A stretch of DNA of 64,000 nucleotides from Acanthosepion pharaonis (GCA_903632075.3 CAHIKZ030005642.1:492501-556500), one strand, 5' to 3'; numbered from the stretch's first letter, positions 22,451-33,732 are shown. Numbers and translations: made by a program. Notes: a model not told the origin generated them from the sequence alone.

Positions 22451-22999
22451 TTTTGCGTTTGTGTTAAGCAAAGTTTGTAAATTCAAGTCTTTTTAATTGG
22501 TTGCTGCTACATGTGTTTTCATACACTTTCCAAATATAATCCATGTAAATCATTGGGTGGCATATATTTAGGTCTATAGCTATAGCCATAGAAAATGTTC
22601 AGATAAATTTGGGATTTATTATTGAAAAGACATGAATTATTATTTTTCATGAATCCTATTTTTTTTTTTTTCCTTTTTGGTTCAGGTTTGTGCAGCCCCA
22701 TAAAGGGTTGCCGCTGTTAAATTATAACTATCTGTACGTTCATTTTTATTTCCAGTCTGATTTGAGGAATTACATTCCTGATGAAGACTGATAGTCCTCG
22801 ATTATCTCGGAGTACATCATCATGGATATAAGGATATTCTTCATAATTTTTGATCTTGCAATTAACGTTTTTTTTTCTGTAGAAAGGTTTCTGGCAAGCA
22901 AACAATAAATCTGTTAGTAGTATGAGAAGTTCATTAAAATTTGGTTTTAGTCCTTGACTGTATCATTTTATGCAACATTTTGAGAGATAAAGGATTTAT
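22451..22999. other. Unassigned sequence
   Basis: Nothing recognised. A 'cctgatgaagactgatagtc' stretch at 22779 resembles one core of a hammerhead, but no GAAA partner was found. Confidence 0.4.
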
Positions 23000-23870
23000 T
23001 TAACATCTGTCTATATTTCTGAGATGTGGTATTGTAACTATTTACACTATTTACATTCAGACTGTTGCCCTAATCTTCATTGCCAAATTCCCAATGTTTA
23101 GACTGTTCTACACTCTGGCCTTTATATAGGATCTGCCTATATTTCTGAGATGAGGTATTGTAACTATTTACACTATTTACATTCAGACTGTTGCCCTCAT
23201 CTTCATTGCCAAATTCCCAATGTTTAGACTGTTCTACACTCTGGCCTTTATATAGGATCTGCCTATATTTCTGAGATGAGGTATTGTAACTATTTACATC
23301 ATTCAGACTGTTGCCCTAATCTTCATTGCCATATTCCCAATGTTTTGGCTGTTCTACACTCTGGCCTTTATATAGGATCTGCCTATATTTCTGAGATGAG
23401 GTATTGTAACTATTTACATCATTCAGACTGTTGCCCTAATCTTCATTGCCATATTCCCAATGTTTTGGCTGTTCTACACTCTGGCCTTCTCCAGGATCTG
23501 CCTATATTTCTGAGATGAGGTATTGTAACTATTTACACTATTTACATTCAGACTGTTGCCCTAATCTTCATTGCCAAATTCGCAATGTTTAGACTGTTGT
23601 ACACTCTGGCCTTCTTCAGGATCTGCCTATATTTCTGAGATGAGGTATTGTAACTATTTACATCATTCAGCCTGTTGCCCTAATCTTTGTTGGCATATTC
23701 ACAACATTTCGGTCAATGCATGCTCCAGCCTTCTTCCGGTCATATATGTTGTAATTTCAAACCAAATTCTTTATTTAGTCTGCAGGAGTAAAGGTTGTTT
23801 TAATTTCACATACCATGTCTTTTCTGGATGTCTCAGTTTCAGTTAATTCAGGCATTGACATAGAGTCCAA
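23000..23870 (-). repeat. Tandem array of PLE-A tails, about six copies
   Basis: The landmark gagatg recurs at 23021, 23147, 23273, 23393, 23512 and 23637, periods of 119-126 bp. The unit ('gcctatatttctgagatgag', 'cagactgttgccctaatctt', 'gctgttctacactctggcct') is the complement of the terminal 3' tail of PLE-A seen at 32586, 52431 and 56270. After the last unit (23700-23860) the array runs into the minus-oriented PLE-A 3' region. Open frames through the array follow from the repeat and are not genes. Confidence 0.85.
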
Positions 23871-24049
23871 AATTTGGTGCCTCTATAAACATCAAATAAT
23901 TTCCAATTTATAGAATTTATGTTATAATTTATTACAAATGCTAATCACCAAATACTAATTATTAAATACAAATGCTAATTACTATACAGCTTAATTATTA
24001 TTATTAATTACAATTTACCTGTGTAATCAAAAAATGACATATTGTTAAA

Positions 24050-24560
24050 AAATATTAAATTTAAATATTAAATTTAAATATTAAATTTAAGTATTAAATA
24101 TTAAATTTAAATATTAAAATTTAAATATTAAATATTAAATTTAAATATTAAATTTAAATATTAAATTTAAATATTAAATTTAAATATTAAATATTAAATT
24201 TAAATATCAAATATAAATATTAAATTTAAATATTAAATATTAAATTTATATATTAGATATTAAATTTAATTATTAAATATTAAATTTAAATAGTAAATAT
24301 TAAATTTAAATATTAAATATACTTAAACTTTCAATTTAAAAAAATAATATAAAATTTAAATATTAAATATTAAATTTAAATATTAAATTTAAATATTAAA
24401 GATTAAATTTAAATAGTAAATATTAAATTTAAATATTAGATATTAAATATTAAATTTAAATATTAAATATTAAATAGTCAATATTAAATTTAAATATTAG
24501 AGTTAAACTTTCAATTTAAATAAAAAATATAAAATTTAAATATTAAATATTAAATTTAGC
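24050..24560. repeat. AT-only minisatellite
   Basis: About 500 bp of the words ttaaatttaaatattaaa with only rare G or C. The irregular period suggests repeated slippage. No genes. Confidence 0.92.
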
Positions 24561-24902
24561 AACCTAGAATTTATTTTCCTTTTTTCTTTATTTTAAAATA
24601 TTTCCTTTTTATATAATTAAATTGAGTATAAGCATAAAAAGTACACTTTTGGAAATATTGTTTTTTACATGTTTGGCGTGCATGTTTGTGCAACTTTTTT
24701 CTATTATTTAAGAGTTGAGTTGAGAATGTTCATTTCTGAATTTAAATAGACCAATTATGATTCTTTGCAATATTTAAATTGCCAGCATTATTAGTTTTAT
24801 GCTTTTAGAGCATTATTGACTTGGGAATTATTTGGGGGATTGATTGCAAGTAACTGAAACCAAGGAAAGTGGATAAAGAAAGACTTCTTTAATAATGATT
24901 TT

Positions 24903-25047
24903 GTGGTGACCGTGCATCAGTACAGATGCAAAAGAGGCCTCTTGTCATCTTGTGAAGTTGGTCCCATAGGCATTTTGTTCCTCAAGTTGTTGTGGTTTCT
25001 GAGGCAATGTTATTTTTTGTTACCTCCCATCTCTTTCTCCTCTCTCC

Positions 25048-25050
<3 letters not shown>
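24903..25050 (+). repeat. Direct repeat family H, copy 1
   Basis: 'gtgcatcagtacagatgcaa', 'catcttgtgaagttggtcc' and 'ttgttacctcccatctcttt' recur in order at 25500-25815. Copy 1 lacks about 165 bp present in copy 2. It ends at a (TA)n tract (25053-25086). Confidence 0.75.
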
Positions 25051-25089
<39 letters not shown>

Positions 25090-25499
25090 CATTAAAATAA
25101 AATATAGAATAATTAATTACCTTCTTTGAAGTTCTTTTATTCGTACCATCATATTAAGGTGACCTTGAGATTATTGTTCAATTACGTCATGAACATCATA
25201 CGGCTTCTGAACTTACTGTATATATAAAGAAAGATAGATTGACATCTGAAATATTATTCCATCTAATGAAACTGAGGCAATGTTGTTCAACCTTGAACCC
25301 CCACCACCAAAATGGTGTGTCAAAAGTATGGTTATTCCCTTGGCACCACTATAATTGTATAACCTTTTAACTCCCTTGGTAACATTTATTTATAAGATTA
25401 TAAAAACATGAGAATCAAGTACAATATAATATTTATTATTTACCTTTTATAAAAATTTATTTATCATTTTATAAAGAAAGAAATTTGCATTAAATTATG

Positions 25500-25815
25500 G
25501 TGAGCATGCATCAGTACAGATGCAAAAGTGATCTCAAATTGTATGCAGCTATGTTTGTCAACACCAGTTACATCTGGGTTTTTTGTTAGCAGCAGGACAG
25601 TTTGGAATATTTAGATACAGGCCTCTCTGCAACTGGACAAGATCTGGGTCTTTGAAAGATGCTTCATGCCAATAAAAGCAATGGGAAAACCCTCAGTTGT
25701 CAGTTGGTACGACATGGTGTCTTGTGAAGTTGATCCTGTGGGCACTTTTGTTTTTCAAAATGCAGTGCTTTCAGAGGCAGTGTTATTTTTGTTACCTCCC
25801 ATCTCTTTCACCTGT
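25500..25815 (+). repeat. Direct repeat family H, copy 2
   Basis: Same start and end landmarks as copy 1, with an internal segment (about 25540-25705) absent from copy 1. Either copy 1 is deleted or copy 2 carries an insert. No coding motif. Confidence 0.7.
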
Positions 25816-26394
25816 CTGTCCATTACCCTCATAGTTGCTGAGAGAGAAATCAGTTAGGTGTTTCCCACAACCTCAACACACTCTTGGCATACATTACAAT
25901 AGATTTCTAACAAATTTGGTGATTACTCTAGATGAGTTCCCTTTGATATTTAAGGCAATGAAATAAGTAAAGTCATCTCTCTATTTCTGTCTCACCCTTT
26001 CTCTTTCTGTCTGTCTTTTTGTCTCCCTTTCTATTCCACGGGTGTCTTTTAATTCTGCAAATGTAGGCTAGTTTAATCTGTTACAGGTTTTAGTTACTGG
26101 GTTTCCATATTCTCAAAGATTTTAATCAGAGACAAATCCTAACGAAACAGTAGGGAGTGAGGAACAGGTTGGTACTGGTGACTACTGAAAATTAGCCTCC
26201 AGAAAAGTAGAGTGACTGCAGGTGGATAGATTTATGCCAGTGATTTGACTGATGAGAAAATGAATTGGATGAAAGAAGCCAAGAAAAGTCACTGAGATTT
26301 AAATAGAAATTCTGAAAAACCAATCAGTAAGGACACCGTTTTTAATTCCAACACAAAATACTTTTCTCCTGTAAAAGGAACCAACACAAAACTA

Positions 26395-26398
<4 letters not shown>

Positions 26399-26458
<60 letters not shown>
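26399..26458. repeat. (TA)n microsatellite
   Basis: Pure TA dinucleotides. The IYIYIY-type open frames through it are artefacts. Confidence 0.95.
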
Positions 26459-26460
<2 letters not shown>

Positions 26461-26536
26461 TCCCAGGAGGATAGAATCCAGGTAGAACTCAATGTCCAGG
26501 ATAGAGTAACAATATAATATAAAAGGTTTCAAACAC

Positions 26537-26701
26537 TAATATTCCATGGTTATAATTTATTATATTAGAATTGTAATCACGATTCAAATCATCAGACCTA
26601 CAAATTCAAAAAATTTCCGATTTCTTTTTTGAATTTGTAGGTCTGATGATTTGGATCATGATTATGATTCCAATGTAATAAATTATAACCATGGAATATT
26701 A
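26537..26701. repeat. Large palindrome (fold-back)
   Basis: The left arm (about 26537-26609: 'aatattccatggttataatt' … 'cagacctacaaattcaaaaa') is mirrored by the right arm (about 26627-26701) with few mismatches and a spacer of about 17 bp. A transcript would form a hairpin of roughly 70 bp. A (TA)n tract follows at 26722-26742. Confidence 0.85.
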
Positions 26702-27124
26702 AGTTTTTTTTTTTAGAGTTGATATATATATATATATATATAGGATGTTCAGATAGATTATCAGTGTGGGTGGTTGGCTTGCTGAACCAAATTTAAGCTT
26801 AGAGTGAACTGTCTGCTGTTATTAACCTCCGGTTTGGGTGGGAAGAAGAGATGGTATTTCCAAGCAGTAACCCATCTAAGTACTAACCAGTCTCAATCTT
26901 GCTTCACTTCATGACTCCTTCAATTCCAGCCTGTTCAAAGGTCTGAGCACAGGTCAAAAGTGGCTGTTTCAATATAACTCACCTTTGTTTATATTCCCCT
27001 CCAAAAACAAGTTCTTGTATTTAGTTCTCAAACTATGAAGCTCTTTTGATATCTCCAGTGAGGATATTCTCTTACACAAAGACTTTATTATTTTCTGTTT
27101 TTCAGCATTTATTGAAACTACCTA

Positions 27125-27575
27125 CATCTGCGTCCTGGGTAAGACGATAAATAAGCAAGGCCTCTGATCTGGAGGTTTTGAGGAGCATGGAACCACCTCT
27201 TAATTGCTGGTGTTCCCAGGTCCACCCTGACCCGTGGTAGTAGCACCTGTTAAGGTCCCAGCTATGGGCAAATAGTTAACCCTGAAACTGAGGTAAAAGG
27301 CATTATAAAATATTATCAGCAATACATTTTTGAAGAAAAATAAACTATTGCCAGCAATACGTTTTTGAAAAAAAATATTACCAGCAATACATTTTTGAAA
27401 AATAATATTACCAGCTATATGTTTTTGAAAAAATTATATTATCAGCTATACATTTTTGAGGAAAAAAATATTAACAGAAATAGATTTTTGACAAAAATAT
27501 CAGCAGGAAAAAAAAAAGTTGTCAGCATTAAATGACCCATTGAGGTGTTGATATGCCGTAAAACAAAACAAAACA
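27125..27575 (-). mobile_element. SINE-like repeat, family B
   Basis: Contains the family body ('cttaattgctggtgttccca', 'cacctgttaaggtcccagct') and several 'accagcaatacatttttgaa' repeats, and ends 'gatatgccgtaaaacaaaac'. The 30-bp tail unit is present once. Confidence 0.78.
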
Positions 27576-27629
27576 AAAAACTATATAAAGGTCACAAGCT
27601 GCCTACCCTGAGTAATTACTGATGGCACG

Positions 27630-27636
<7 letters not shown>

Positions 27637-27690
<54 letters not shown>
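27637..27690. repeat. (TA)n microsatellite
   Basis: TA dinucleotide run. Confidence 0.95.
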
Positions 27691-27693
<3 letters not shown>

Positions 27694-28007
27694 GTGGAAG
27701 TGAAAGACAACCTTCGATGAGGCTGGCTGTCTCTGTTGATCAAAAAACAATGCTTGGTGTACTGTGTATGCAGAAGAGGATGGCCAGCGTGAACCTGAGA
27801 ACGTGTGAGACATAAAACTGACACTCACCATGCAGTGTTTATATATGTATGTGTGTGTGCATGTGTGTTTAAAGATAGAGAGAAAAAGATTGAGTTATAT
27901 ATAAGGAAGCTAAACTAAGAAAGAGATATAGATAAAGAATCAAATCAATAAAGTGAGATACATAATTGATAAATTGAAATAGGCTAATAGATATGAATAA
28001 AAAGGGT

Positions 28008-28312
28008 TCGGTTTGGTTTATGGTATATCAACCTCAATAGATTTTTTAAGGCTGACAAGATTTTCAGTGATGGCAATATTTTTCCAAAAAAGTATTGCTG
28101 GTATTAAAACCTATTTTTACACTTTTGCAGTGCTTTGACCCCATTTTGGGAGCCAACTATTTGCACATAGCTGGGACTCCAACAGGTGCCACCACCTTGG
28201 GTCAGGGTGAACATGGGAACACCAGCAATTAATAGGTGGTCCCACGCTCCTCAAAACCTCCTGATCAGAGGCACTGCTGTTGGATGCAGTTTATCGTCTT
28301 ACCCATGATGCA
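28008..28312 (+). mobile_element. SINE-like repeat, family B
   Basis: Plus-strand copy from 'ggtttggtttatggtatatc' through 'cacatagctgggactccaac' and 'cagcaattaataggtggtcc' to the tail 'gcagtttatcgtcttaccca'. Confidence 0.78.
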
Positions 28313-28436
28313 TCATACTTGGACAGAACAAACAGGGATAGATAAAAGGCAGACTGATAGATACCTAACTGACAAAATGAAAGAACTGAGAGCAATAGAC
28401 AGATATAAGTCAACTGAGATGGATGTGAATAAACTG

Positions 28437-28474
<38 letters not shown>

Positions 28475-28719
28475 TGATGTAATGAATATGCATACACCTG
28501 GGTTCCCCCTCACAGTAATATGATTGGCTGGTGTCAGCCATAAATACAGACTCATGTTGAGGTACATGGACTACGCCTATTGACTTTGCCTATTGTCATT
28601 GCCTATTGCCTACCACTACGACGAGGACCAGTTCATTATGGTTACCTGCTAGATTGTCCTACCCAGTTACAGTAGTCAACAACTACTTTTCTACTTAAAA
28701 CAAATATATCCCTTTCTGG

Positions 28720-28766
<47 letters not shown>
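28437..28766. repeat. (GATA)n array interrupted by a 240-bp insert
   Basis: GATA units run at 28437-28474 and 28719-28766. Between them lies about 244 bp of different, GC-richer sequence beginning 'tgatgtaatgaatatgcata' and including 'gattggctggtgtcagccat' then 'aaatacagactc'. These resemble an inverted CCAAT box followed by a TATA-like element. The flanking GATA on both sides indicates insertion into an older array. A solo LTR is possible but its ends are not proven. Confidence 0.6.
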
Positions 28767-28767
<1 letters not shown>

Positions 28768-29164
28768 TGACTTAGCTGAGATAGATAGATAGAAACAGAT
28801 AGATGGCTAGATAGAGAGTGAGAAAGACAAAATGGCTGGGTGGGTTTGGGTCAAGGGAATACCATCCATAAAAACTAACATAATAAATATAGTGAATCTC
28901 CTGCTAGGGATCCTATTATAAAATAAGGAAAATATCTGTAAAATATATAAAAAATTTGTTTTTGTATTTTCAATGCATCACACAAGTTCACAAATTTGGG
29001 CCCAGAAAGAAGAAAAATGGTATCTCCTCTTTTTTTTTTTTTGATTTGCTAATAACAAGTCAAATCTTACTTTGCATTGTGGAATATTCTTGAATCATTT
29101 GCCGTATTAAAGAGAGGCTCTTCTTTTTTTCTTTTACTAGTGATGCCCTATACAAGATCCAAGA

Positions 29165-29655
29165 GCCAATTAAGGTAGAGGTTTATTGCAGGAGTTTGTT
29201 GTATGAGTGATAAGAGTAAGAGTTAAGAGGTGCAGTTTACAAAGATATGTGGGAAAGATAACAGTTAGCCCTAGACTTGAACAGGTTAAGATTGTAGTGA
29301 TTGGGAAAGCATCCTCCTGGGAGTCTTCCACAAAGAAGTGGTTCATAAGAAGAAGCTGTTCATGTGGAACTCACTTCTCACTAATGGAATATGAAGGGAA
29401 TGAGTAGCAAGAGTCTTGCAACATTTCGTCTGTGGGAAAAGGGTTGCTTGGTGGAAAATAATTCATCACTCATAGGGCTGTGTAGATGCTTTTAGACGCT
29501 ATGAACACTATCAAAACTGGAGAGTGAAGACTGGGTATCTCCATTCCATATATGGCAGTAGTATTCCATTTTTGGTCTGATTTAGCTCTTGTAAAAGTAG
29601 AGGATAGCAGAAGAAGTCAGGTACTTATTGGAGCAGTACAAGGAACTCACCATTT
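29165..29655 (+). repeat. Unidentified interspersed repeat, family D, copy 1
   Basis: A repeat of about 490 bp with no recognised homology. Landmarks: 'agacttgaacaggttaagat', 'tggaatatgaagggaatgag', 'gtagaggatagcagaagaag' and 'ggagcagtacaaggaactca'. Copies 2 and 3 are at 34025 and 62665, all on the plus strand. There is no tRNA-like head and no long open frame. Confidence 0.7.
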
Positions 29656-29719
29656 TTATGGCATCTGATAAATGTTATAAAAATAGCAGAGATTATTTCC
29701 TTTATCAAGACATTGTACT

Positions 29720-29932
<213 letters not shown>

Positions 29933-30324
29933 ACATAAAAGAATAATCACACATAGAATTAATCAGAAGTATCAATGCGATTATTGGCGACATCCATCGC
30001 TAGAAAACATAATATATGCATTAAAATCCTGTTCATCCATAGTGCGAGTTTTGATCCTTGAAGAAAAACTTGTTGTCTTTTCAGTTTATTTGATGTTAAA
30101 ATGCTAGTACTTACGGACAGTCTTCCATCCATCATCAGGCATGTGTTTTTTTCCTTATAAAATCAAAAACTTGAAACGATATACCTGTATGTCGACGAAA
30201 AAGATGTTTTTGAATATCTGCTATTATTGACGGTTGTAAGATATCGAACGTGCAAAGATGCAACGCTAAGTTCTTCAAAAATTTTTAAGTGAGAATTTTA
30301 TTTAAATATTTCTTGTGATGTGTT

Positions 30325-30327
<3 letters not shown>

Positions 30328-30376
<49 letters not shown>
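30328..30376. repeat. (TA)n microsatellite
   Basis: TA dinucleotide run that abuts the PLE-B terminal repeat. Confidence 0.95.
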
Positions 30377-30380
<4 letters not shown>

Positions 30381-30599
30381 GAACATTGAAGTCAACACTC
30401 AGAGGCGACAGGCTGTTTCATGTTGGACGCAGTCGTCAGGCCACAAATCTGTAAAATCTGATTGCGTCCAGCATGAAACAGCCTGTCGCCTCTGAGTGTT
30501 GACTTCAATGTTCACTTTTTACATTTATATTTAGATATGCTCTATCTCTGATACTGAGCACTTAATCCCATAAATATAGCACACCTTAAACTATATTTC

Positions 30600-30605
<6 letters not shown>
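30376..30605. mobile_element. PLE-B terminal repeat in inverted arrangement
   Basis: Left arm 30376-30442 ('aagtgaacattgaagtcaac' … 'cgtcaggccac') and right arm about 30461-30520 are inverted copies around a short spacer. The distal segment 'ctgatactgagcacttaatc' … 'cttaaactatatttcttc' follows and is capped by (TA)n at 30604-30632. The same design is seen at 44235-44450, next to a Penelope RT. The arms carry hammerhead motifs. Confidence 0.75.
30395..30450 (-). ncRNA. Hammerhead ribozyme (PLE-B), intact core
   Basis: On the minus strand: stem I GGC (30440-30442), core CUGACGA (30433-30439), stem II, GAAA (30416-30419), a very short helix III (CA-GCC-UG), cleavage triplet GUC (30407-30409), then stem I partner GCC (30404-30406). 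All invariant core bases are present, and GGC pairs with GCC. A short helix III is typical of hammerheads in Penelope-like elements. Stem II has one C-A mismatch. The plus-strand copy in the opposite arm (about 30458-30500) lacks three core bases. Confidence 0.72.
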
Positions 30606-30634
<29 letters not shown>

Positions 30635-31261
30635 TGATTGCTATATCTTACTCAGATGAGAACTGCCCCCTCACCACTCACATTATTTGTGATAGCTTCT
30701 GTCTCATTTTGTATCCATGGCCCATAAGATGATTGAATCATTAATGAGAAGCCAGGACAAGATACAGAAATCCTGAAACAATAAGATAAGGTGCTGAAAC
30801 ACCTGCATATCATTGGATTATCAAAACAAACACTCATGCAACATGGGTGCCACTCTTTGAATTTCCATGATTAATACTGATTAATACTGAGTGACAAGCC
30901 AAGGACAGATAACTTCAACTGCTGATTTTCCTGAGCTTTCCTTCTCATCAAATGTAATATACATACAGTGCTGTGCAAAAGTAAGTGAACCCCCCCAGAT
31001 ATTTTAAAAAATGTATCTTTTTTTCCAGATGATCAACATATCTTAAATAAACTATATATTTGTTAAGAAAACCTTTATTAAATGCATTACAACCCCTTTC
31101 AAAGATTTTTATTAGGCTGGAATAAAAAACATTAATTAAAAAAATATTAATTAAAAATTAAGATGTGGAAAAATAAGTGAACCCTTACATTTAAAAATCA
31201 AAATGACACATGTTCATTATTTTGGTAAACTCTGTATACTGCAGTCAAACAATATAACTCA

Positions 31262-31655
31262 GCATCCTGGGTATGACAATAAACTACATCCACATCTTGG
31301 GTATGACGATAAACTACATCCACATCCTGGGTATGGCGATAAAGTACATCCATATCCTGGGTATGATGATAAAGTACATCCACATCCTGGGTATGACGAT
31401 AAAGTACATCCACATCCTGGGTATGACGATAAACTACATCCACATCCTGGGTATGATGATAAAGTACATCCGCATCCTGGGTATGACGATAAAGTACATC
31501 CACGTCCTGGGTATGATGATAAACTACATCCGCATACTGGGTATGACAATAAAGTACAACCTCATCCTGGGTGTGATGATAAACTACATCCGCATCCTGG
31601 GTATGACAATAAACTACATCTGCATCCTGTGTAAGACAATAAGCTACGTCCAACA
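31262..31655. repeat. 30-bp minisatellite, about 13 copies
   Basis: Unit 'catcctgggtatgacgataa' plus 'actacatccg'. It is the tail motif of the surrounding SINE, found once to three times in other family-B copies. Because 30 is divisible by three, open frames of DDKLHPHPGY-type repeats appear in several frames on both strands. They are artefacts. Confidence 0.95.
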
Positions 31656-32041
31656 GCAAGGCCTCTCATTAGGAGGTTTTGAGGAGCGTGGAACCACCTC
31701 TTAATTGCTGCTGTTAGGGTCCCAGCTATGGGCAATAGTTAACCCTGAAACTGAGTTAAAAAGCATTATAAAAGTGTAAAAATAGGTTTTAATACCAAAA
31801 ATACTTTGTAAAAATTTATTACCAAAAAATAATATTACCAGCTATACGTTTTTGGAAAAATAATATTGCCAACTGTGTTTTTGGAAAAATAATATTACCA
31901 GCTCTACATTTTTTAGGAAAAAATATTAACAGAAATAGATTTTTGACAAAACAAAAATATTACCAGGAAAAAAAAAAAAAGTTGTTGGCATTAAGTGAGC
32001 CATTGAGGTTGATATGAAGTAAAACAGAACAGACCAAACCC
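31262..32041 (-). mobile_element. SINE-like repeat, family B, with expanded 30-bp tail
   Basis: Flanked by a perfect 10-bp duplication ATATAACTCA (31252-31261 and 32042-32051) inside the Tc1 element. In its own orientation it starts 'gggtttggtctgttctgttt', runs through the family body and ends in a tandem array of the 30-bp unit. Confidence 0.88.
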
Positions 32042-32419
32042 ATATAACTCATTAAGTATGGAAAAGTGTGCAGTTAGAGAAAAAACAAATATATATGCAA
32101 AGATAAAAAGAACTTACTGAAGCTTTAAAATATTGCATAGTTGGAACCTTTAATGATAGAGAAGGTTACAAAAAGATATCAAAATGATTTTGAATGTACT
32201 TCTCTACCATGCAACAAATAATTTATAAATGAAGAAGTGGCCATCCATGAAAATAGCAGCAAGAGTAAGTAGATATCTAATTTGGCAATCCCAGGCAAAT
32301 CCTGCTGTGACCTTTGTGGTTTTCCGATGCTCAGTCCAATGTTGGAATCAATGTGCATACATCATGTCTAGAAAAAGCCACTGTTTATGAAATAGCACAA
32401 AGATGCTTGCCTCAACTAT

Positions 32420-33070
32420 GCCTAAACTCATATTTATAAGCAAGAAACATTCTGTCAAAAGGTTTTATGGTTGGATGAGACCAAACTAGAGCTTTTGGGG
32501 AAGAACAATAGGTGGTATATCTGGTGAGCCCCTAATACGGCTTTTGAAGAGAATTTGATACCAACCATTAAACATGCCAGTGACATCTGTCTATATTTCT
32601 GAGATGAGGTATTATGTACATTATTTACATTATTAGGACTATTGTCCTCATCTTTGTCACCATATTTATTACAACGTTTCAGACGTTGTATGCTCCAGCA
32701 TTCTTCAGGTGTTTGGAATGTCAAAGGACACATGGCACAGTGGATAAAGGCGTTGGTTAGATCCACTGACAGGACCCAAAGAGTGTGAGTTCAATACCCG
32801 GTTAAGACAGTGGAGAACTTTCAGAGGGAAATTAACAGGAGATAACTGATAACTGACATCCATTAAACATGGCAAGTGGAACTAGAACAGTCTAGCCCAG
32901 TGAGCAAAATAAATGTAAATAATGTATGCTAGTGACAGTATTATGATTTGGGGTTGCTTTGCTGCAGCTGGAACAGGCAAAATAGTACGCATTGATGGCA
33001 CAATGGACTCTTTGAGATACCAAGCAATTTTGAACAAAAATGTCTTGTCCTCAGTTCAAAAGTTGGGTTT
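32420..33070 (+). pseudogene. Tc1 transposase remnant, split by PLE-A insertion
   Basis: Before the insertion the translation reads VLWLDETKLELFGKNNRWYI (the usual WSDETK Asp is present), then PNTAFEENLIPTIKHA. After it: SIMIWGCFAAAGTGKIVRID and MDSLRYQAILNKN. These are the typical blocks of a Tc1 DD34E transposase around the first catalytic Asp. The part with the second Asp and the Glu is missing. The enzyme would cut and paste the element; this copy cannot. Confidence 0.85.
32586..32925 (+). mobile_element. Small PLE-A unit with inverted 5' tail
   Basis: Flanked by ATGCCAGTGACA (32574-32585) and ATGCTAGTGACA (32926-32937), 11 of 12 matching. The unit begins with the inverted tail 'tctatatttctgagatgagg' … 'gctccagcattcttcaggtg', joins a tRNA-like module at 'ggcacagtggataaaggcgt', and ends 'agcccagtgagcaaaataaa'. 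The inverted tail is thus part of the inserted unit, not a separate element. Confidence 0.85.
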
Positions 33071-33182
33071 CGGTCAGGGCTGCATTTAATAGTTTAATTA
33101 AGATTTGTTGATTATCTGGAATAAACAGACAATTATTTTAAATATTATCAGATGGGTTCACTTAATTTTGCACATCACTGTA

Positions 33183-33701
33183 AATGCACATACATACATG
33201 ATATTATACTGTATATATGTGGCGACAAAGAAAGCCAAGTCTTACCTCAAAAAATAATTTGCATTCTTTGTGCCTGCTGTCAAAAAAGAAAATCCGAATC
33301 AAGATCAGCTTGACTATAGTAGGTCTTGAAATATAGCAATTGTTTATGCTTCCTTACTAGTTTCAAACAATCCCAGACTTTCTTACCTCAATAAAAGAAT
33401 GCTACTTTGGACCAAAACCTTGTCTTGGCTCTTTTTACGTGTGGGTATAGTTGCTCATTGGCTTGGCATTTTCTGACATTGGACATGCAAAATTGATTTT
33501 TAGCCTTTGGAATGATGACCTCAGGCTTATGTTCTTTGTTTTATCCCAGCCTCCCTACAATATGCTGGATGGTCATTGATCTAAAAAGAGGATTCATTTG
33601 ACCTTTGTCAGGGCTTGTTTTTCATCCTGCTGAGAGACTAGTTACCCTCCTCACCAGTCAAGCCTGATGGGTGCACCAGATTAGTCACTGGTAACCCAAT
33701 T

Positions 33702-33732
<31 letters not shown>

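Larger units (their letters stand above)
30966..33180 (+). mobile_element. Tc1-type DNA transposon with two nested insertions
   Basis: Terminal inverted repeats CAGTGCTGTGCAAAAGTAAG (30966) and, complementing the right end, CAGTGATGTGCAAAATTAAG (33180), followed by TGAACCC on both sides. TA dinucleotides at 30964-30965 and 33181-33182 are the expected target duplication. The element is interrupted by a family-B SINE (31262-32041) and a PLE-A unit (32586-32925), each with its own target duplication. Without these it would be about 1.1 kb. The transposase is a remnant. Confidence 0.9.

Noticed and set aside
22775..22800. Hammerhead core CTGATGA
   Set aside because: No GAAA partner and no stem II nearby. 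A seven-base match is expected by chance.
23000..23700. Possible CRISPR array from regularly spaced repeats
   Set aside because: Units are contiguous 119-126 bp tandem copies of a transposon tail without unique spacers, in an animal genome.
31198..31704. Four long frames with 10-residue repeats on both strands
   Set aside because: The 30-bp minisatellite length is divisible by three, so frames stay open by chance. The array is a SINE tail.
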